Source: JBBIOI01 sp037443425 (GTDB lineage: Bacteria; Desulfobacterota; BSN033; UBA1163). From it: 9,202 nt of DNA. The stretch covers positions 1 to 9,202 of the forward strand of contig JBBIOI010000128.1 in NCBI GenBank assembly GCA_037443425.1, written 5' to 3'. A model generated the notes under the pieces. That model was not told the DNA's origin, made no database searches, and saw nothing but the letters and a program-made list of their open reading frames with translations. Of the stretch, positions 6,304 to 9,202 are shown one piece after another (the first letter of the stretch is position 1; the number at the start of each line of letters is the position of its first letter). Made by a program: the position numbers and the translations under genes.

Positions 6304-6320
6304 TTACATCACCCCCTTTA
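6304..6320 (-). promoter_or_regulatory. Strong ribosome binding site with an AUG-UAA pair before the ferredoxin start
   Basis: The stretch AAAGGGGGTGATGTAA runs directly into GTG. Ten of twelve bases match the complement of the 16S rRNA tail (TAAGGAGGTGAT). It contains ATG (6309-6307) followed at once by TAA (6306-6304), in frame with and abutting the GTG. The ATG is too close to the Shine-Dalgarno core for normal initiation, so GTG is the productive start. Confidence 0.7.
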
Positions 6321-6323
6321 CCA

Positions 6324-6887
6324 TCAGGAAATTTCAAGTATCTCTTTCTCTTTTGCTGAAAGGGCCTCGTCTACTTTCTCTATATACTTATCGGTTGATT
6401 TCTGTATTTTATCCATCCATTGTTTTAGTTGATCCTGGGATATCTCTCTGTTTTTCTCTAAATTTTTTAGATGTTCATTTGCATCCCTTCTAATATTCCT
6501 GATTGATACCTTTGCACCTTCAGCCATCTTTTTAACAACCTTTACAAGTTCTTTTCTACGTTCTTCAGTGAGTCGAGGAATTGCTATTCGAATAATCTTA
6601 CCATCATTAGTGGGGGTTACTCCAAGTCCAGATTTTAGGATGGCCTTCTCAATCTCACCAATCATACTCAGATCCCATGGCTGAATTGTAATAAGTCTTG
6701 GTTCTGGAATAGATAGTGTTGCCATCTGATTAAGCGGGGTAGGCTTTCCATAATAATCGATTCGAATGTCATCAAAAAGTGCGAGGGAAGCCCTTCCAGT
6801 CCTTACCTTGTTTAAATCAGATTTAAAATTTGATAAAGTCTTTTCCATCTTTGAGACAGCTTCTGAATATATCTTCTCCTCTTGCAT
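6324..6887 (-). CDS. frr: Ribosome recycling factor
   Basis: RRF binds the post-termination ribosome and, with EF-G and GTP, splits it into subunits. The 187-residue length is that of the family (about 185). The N-terminal helix carries the VRTGRASLALFDDIRIDYYG block (28-47), followed by the beta-rich domain with TPLNQMATLSIPEPR (50-64) and the IQPWD turn (68-72). The return to the three-helix bundle has IPRLTEERRKELVKVVKK (103-120) and the IRNIRRDAN motif (133-141) with the conserved arginines. The start ATG lies three bases after the pyrH TGA, and its GAGGGG ribosome site (6900-6895) lies inside the last pyrH codons, so the two are coupled. pyrH-frr order is conserved across most bacteria. 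Confidence 0.97.
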   Translation of the reverse strand: MQEEKIYSEAVSKMEKTLSNFKSDLNKVRTGRASLALFDDIRIDYYGKPTPLNQMATLSIPEPRLITIQPWDLSMIGEIEKAILKSGLGVTPTNDGKIIRIAIPRLTEERRKELVKVVKKMAEGAKVSIRNIRRDANEHLKNLEKNREISQDQLKQWMDKIQKSTDKYIEKVDEALSAKEKEILEIS

Positions 6888-6890
6888 GGT

Positions 6891-7607
6891 TCATCCCCTC
6901 ACTTTCGTTCCTATTTTTTCCCCTAAGACAATCTTTTTTATATTACCACTTTTTTTGAGGTTAAATACAATAATTGGAATCTGATTATCCATACAGAGAG
7001 AGATTGCAGTTGCATCCATTACCTTAATACCTTTTTTTAAAACTTCAAGGTAAGTGAGCTCGTCAAATTTTTTAGCCCCTTTGTGAATGAGCGGATCTTT
7101 ATCATATATCCCATCGACCTTTGTTGCCTTCAGGATAACATCTGCGCCAATCTCCATCGCACGAAGTGATGCTGTTGTATCGGTGGTAAAATAAGGATTT
7201 CCAGTACCTGCAGCAAATATAACAATCCTTCCTTTTTCCAGGTGTCTTATCGCTCTTCTTCTTATATAAGGTTCTGCAATCTCTTTCATCTCTATTGCTG
7301 TTTGAACCCTTGTATGAATGCCTATCTTTTCGAGTGCATCCTGAAGTGCAAGGGCATTCAATACTGTAGCCAACATTCCCATGTAGTCTGCAGAAGCACG
7401 ATCCATTCCCTTAGAACTTGCAGCCACTCCTCTAAATATATTTCCTCCCCCTATCACAATTGCAATCTCTAAACCCAACTCTTTTACTTCTTTTATCTCT
7501 TCAGCAATTTTTTTGATAACCGAAGGATCAATCCCATATTCCTTATCGCCTGTTAACACCTCACCACTTATCTTAAGAAGTATTCTTCTATATTTGATTC
7601 TACTCAT
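6891..7607 (-). CDS. pyrH: Uridylate kinase (UMP kinase)
   Basis: Hexameric cytosolic kinase of the amino-acid kinase fold that phosphorylates UMP to UDP with ATP, usually activated by GTP and inhibited by UTP. The protein is 238 residues, full length. Motifs: LLKISGE (10-16) with Lys12, VIGGGNIFRG (51-60), the DYMGMLATVLNALALQDAL stretch (74-92), AAGTGNPYFTTDTTASLRA (132-150), LKATKVDGIYDKDP (159-172) and a C-terminal LGEKIGT (228-234). The ATG at 7607 is the only plausible start, since the family begins MSRIKYRRILLK-like just before the first strand. It lacks a normal Shine-Dalgarno sequence: the bases before it are pyrimidine-rich (CCCCTTCC), and the nearest AAGGA is about 17 bases away within a small palindrome. 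A 58-base gap separates it from tsf; it abuts frr. Confidence 0.96.
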   Translation of the reverse strand: MSRIKYRRILLKISGEVLTGDKEYGIDPSVIKKIAEEIKEVKELGLEIAIVIGGGNIFRGVAASSKGMDRASADYMGMLATVLNALALQDALEKIGIHTRVQTAIEMKEIAEPYIRRRAIRHLEKGRIVIFAAGTGNPYFTTDTTASLRAMEIGADVILKATKVDGIYDKDPLIHKGAKKFDELTYLEVLKKGIKVMDATAISLCMDNQIPIIVFNLKKSGNIKKIVLGEKIGTKVRG

Positions 7608-7623
7608 GGAAGGGGTTTTTAAA

Positions 7624-7637
7624 TTCCTTAAAAGGAA
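7624..7637 (-). promoter_or_regulatory. Short palindrome in the tsf-pyrH gap
   Basis: TTCCTT-TT-AAGGAA forms a six-pair stem with a very tight loop, or a DNA palindrome, 17 bases before the pyrH ATG. It contains the only Shine-Dalgarno-like bases near pyrH, and the CCTTCC just before the ATG could pair with the same AAGGAA. A role in pyrH translation is possible but unproven; the stem is too AT-rich to be a convincing terminator. Confidence 0.3.
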
Positions 7638-7665
7638 AAGTATGAAATTTAAACTATAAGATTAA

Positions 7666-8274
7666 TTAATTTGATGGTAATCCTTCTCCAAGTTGAAATC
7701 TTACAAACCGTCGAATATTTATATTTTCACCAACTTTTGCTATCATTGCATCAAGGACATCCTTTACAGTAAGGTCGGGGTCTCTTATATAAGTCTGTTC
7801 AAGAAGACAGACCTCGGAGTAAAATCTTTCCATTTTCCCTTCAACTATCTTATCGATCACCTTTTCTGGCTTTCCTGATTCAAGTGCCTGCATTCGATAG
7901 ATCTGTTTTTCTTTCTCGAGGACATCCGGAGGGATATCTTCCCTGCGGATATACTGGGGATTTGCAGCAGCAATATGCATTGCCATATTTTTAACAAATC
8001 TTTGAAACTCCTCTGTTTTTGCAACAAAATCTGTCTCACAATTAATCTCTACAAGGACTCCTATCTTTCCACCTGGATGTATATAAGACGCCACCAATCC
8101 TTCAGTGGCAATCCTGCCTGCTTTTTTAGCTGCCTTTGCCAATCCCTTTTTTCTTAAATAATCGATTGCCTCTTCGATATTCCCTTTTGCCTCTTCAAGG
8201 GCTACCTTGCAATCAACAATGCCAGCCCCTGTTCTCTGTCTTAAATCTTTTACAAGCTCAATTGGTATCTCCAT
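7666..8274 (-). CDS. tsf: Translation elongation factor Ts (short form)
   Basis: Guanine nucleotide exchange factor that releases GDP from EF-Tu. The N-terminal UBA-like domain is seen as ELVKDLRQRTGAGIVDCKVAL (6-26); the usual Met-Met of TGAGMMDCK is Ile-Val here. The second signature EINCETDFVAK (76-86) is perfect, and LRKKGLAKAAKKAGRIATEG (40-59) links the two. At 202 residues it is the short form, like Thermus and several other lineages, lacking the second core subdomain and coiled coil of the 283-residue E. coli protein. It ends with the conserved VGENINIRRF (181-190). The ATG lies six bases after the rpsB stop; its ribosome site is in the rpsB tail codons. rpsB-tsf is one of the most conserved bacterial gene pairs. 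Confidence 0.96.
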   Translation of the reverse strand: MEIPIELVKDLRQRTGAGIVDCKVALEEAKGNIEEAIDYLRKKGLAKAAKKAGRIATEGLVASYIHPGGKIGVLVEINCETDFVAKTEEFQRFVKNMAMHIAAANPQYIRREDIPPDVLEKEKQIYRMQALESGKPEKVIDKIVEGKMERFYSEVCLLEQTYIRDPDLTVKDVLDAMIAKVGENINIRRFVRFQLGEGLPSN

Positions 8275-8280
8275 TTAGGT

Positions 8281-9111
8281 CTACTCCTCCTCATCCTCAT
8301 ATTCATCTATTTCTTCTTCAAATGTTTCTTCCTCTTGTTCGACTTCTTCCTTAGCCTCGGGTTCAACAGCTTTCGTTGAAACCTCTTCTTTTTGTTCTTT
8401 TTCAGCTTCTAACTGGAGCTGCTTTTCATAGAGCTGTCTACCCTCTATCACTGCATCTGCAATTTTAGATGTAAAGAGGTGAATTGCCCTTATAGCATCA
8501 TCATTTCCAGGTATTATGTAATCTAATTCTTCAGGATTACAATTTGTATCAACAATGCCAACAGATGGTATTCCCACCTTTCTTGCCTCCCTTACTGCAA
8601 TCCTCTCCTTTTTAGGATCAACTATGAAGATGACACCGGGAAGGCGGTCCATATCTTTTATTCCTCCAAGGGATTTTTCCAGACGGGCCCTCTCTTTCTC
8701 AAGCTCAAGAACCTCTTTCTTGGGTAGAAGGCTATAGATTTCTTCATTCTTCATTGCCTCAAGTTTTTTAAGTCTTTCAATCGATCGTTTAATCGTCTGA
8801 AAATTTGTAAGCATACCACCGAGCCAGCGATGATTCACATAAAACATCCCGCATCGAGTAGCCTGCTCTTGGATTGTTTCCTGAGCCTGTTTCTTTGTTC
8901 CAACAAAAAGGATATATTCACCTTTTGCCGCAACATCGCGGATAAATAAATAGGCCTCTTTAAATAATTGGACAGTCTTCTGAAGGTCAATAATATAAAT
9001 ACCGTTTCTTGCCCCAAAGATATAGGGTTTCATCTTTGGGTCCCACCTTCGGGTCTCATGCCCGAAGTGGACACCTGCCTCCAGAAGTTCTTTCATTGTG
9101 ACTGTAGACAT
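8281..9111 (-). CDS. rpsB: 30S ribosomal protein S2 with acidic C-terminal tail
   Basis: S2 binds late to the 30S subunit between head and body and is needed for S1 binding. The first signature LLEAGVHFGHETRRWDPKMK (9-28) is intact, followed by GARNGIYIIDLQKT (33-46), the VNHRWLGGMLTNFQTI segment (92-107), and the second signature around PGVIFIVDPKKERIAVREA (158-176) with VDTNCNPEELDYIIPGNDDA (187-206). The family body ends near residue 235. A 41-residue tail follows (236-276) in which 22 residues are Glu or Asp, giving 276 residues instead of about 240. The ATG has GGAGG five bases upstream. The last codons also serve as the tsf ribosome site. Such tails occur in S2 from several phyla; whether this one has a function is not known to me. 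Confidence 0.97.
   Translation of the reverse strand: MSTVTMKELLEAGVHFGHETRRWDPKMKPYIFGARNGIYIIDLQKTVQLFKEAYLFIRDVAAKGEYILFVGTKKQAQETIQEQATRCGMFYVNHRWLGGMLTNFQTIKRSIERLKKLEAMKNEEIYSLLPKKEVLELEKERARLEKSLGGIKDMDRLPGVIFIVDPKKERIAVREARKVGIPSVGIVDTNCNPEELDYIIPGNDDAIRAIHLFTSKIADAVIEGRQLYEKQLQLEAEKEQKEEVSTKAVEPEAKEEVEQEEETFEEEIDEYEDEEE
8284..8291 (-). promoter_or_regulatory. tsf ribosome binding site within the rpsB coding tail
   Basis: AGGAGGAG is formed by the last three Glu codons (GAG GAG GAG) of rpsB and ends nine bases before the tsf ATG. The spacer holds the rpsB TAG stop. This is the only Shine-Dalgarno candidate for tsf. Confidence 0.7.
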
Positions 9112-9134
9112 TTATGCCTCCATTTCTTTTCCAT
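9093..9134 (-). CDS. Possible 13-codon upstream reading frame overlapping the rpsB start
   Basis: ATG 9134 opens a 13-residue frame (MEKKWRHKCLQSQ) that ends at TGA 9095-9093, inside rpsB codons 5-7 in another frame. It has its own perfect AGGAGG four bases upstream, at least as good as that of rpsB. The peptide resembles nothing I know. It could be a regulatory leader frame that couples or competes with rpsB initiation, or chance. There is no conservation evidence available here. Confidence 0.25.
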   Translation of the reverse strand: MEKKWRHKCLQSQ

Positions 9135-9202
9135 TTTCCCTCCTGCTTTATTAATATTACCTCAAATAAAAAACAGTTAACATATGAAAATTGATTTTGC
9201 AA
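9112..9202 (-). promoter_or_regulatory. Leader of the rpsB operon, with two ribosome sites
   Basis: The 91 bases before rpsB are AT-rich. Adjacent to rpsB is GGAGG (9121-9117). A second, perfect AGGAGG (9144-9139) stands four bases before another ATG (9134). Possible -35/-10 pairs (TTAACT with TAATAT at 15 or TATTAA at 18 bases) are weak, so the true promoter may lie beyond the window. I see no recognisable rpsB leader motif. Confidence 0.4.

Noticed and set aside
8136..8354. 72-residue plus-strand frame rich in Leu, Pro and Ser
   Set aside because: It is the complement of tsf and of the Glu-rich rpsB tail; the composition follows from GAA/GAG runs on the other strand.

Overview
This is a conserved bacterial housekeeping region. 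Every gene I can support lies on the minus strand, so the window reads from right to left. The base composition is AT-rich. The gene set (small ribosomal protein S2, EF-Ts, UMP kinase, ribosome recycling factor, UPP synthase, CDP-diglyceride synthase, DXP reductoisomerase, RseP/RasP, TsaB) is typical of bacteria. A DUF465 small protein, a short EF-Ts, an acidic tail on S2 and a clostridial-type 2[4Fe-4S] ferredoxin together suggest an anaerobic or microaerophilic, probably Gram-negative lineage such as Nitrospirota or Desulfobacterota. That placement is an inference from gene content and is weakly held.

Layout, in transcription order. (1) 9111-6136: rpsB, tsf, pyrH, frr and a 55-residue ferredoxin, closely packed and probably one transcript, followed by a 10-bp hairpin at 6107-6131. 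(2) 6135-5694: a 442-bp gap without a gene. It holds the hairpin, a 140-bp palindromic dispersed repeat (5848-5987) and a candidate -10 box for the next operon. (3) 5693-1130: uppS, cdsA, dxr, rseP and tsaB. The last four are translationally coupled or nearly so (TGATG, GTGA and TAGATG junctions). (4) 1129-875: a 255-bp gap holding a diverged second copy of the same repeat (about 958-1083) and a TTGACA-type promoter candidate. (5) 874 to the left edge: a DUF465 small protein whose stop codon abuts ilvB (acetolactate synthase large subunit), which is cut off by the window after 218 residues.

The first operon serves translation and UTP supply. The second makes undecaprenyl diphosphate (UppS) and CDP-diacylglycerol (CdsA), performs the committed step of the MEP isoprenoid pathway (Dxr), encodes a membrane site-2 protease (RseP) and supplies a tRNA t6A factor (TsaB). 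The third begins branched-chain amino acid synthesis. The ferredoxin may serve the iron-sulfur enzymes of the MEP pathway (IspG/IspH) or other reductases; this is an inference from neighbourhood only.

I see no mobile element with a transposase, no CRISPR array, no tRNA or rRNA, and no obviously new multi-gene system. The points most worth a second look are the paired repeats placed exactly at the two operon boundaries, the small ferredoxin with its AUG-UAA-GUG start region, the small upstream reading frame that overlaps the rpsB start, and several start-site decisions (rseP, dxr, DUF465) where the longest open frame is probably wrong.
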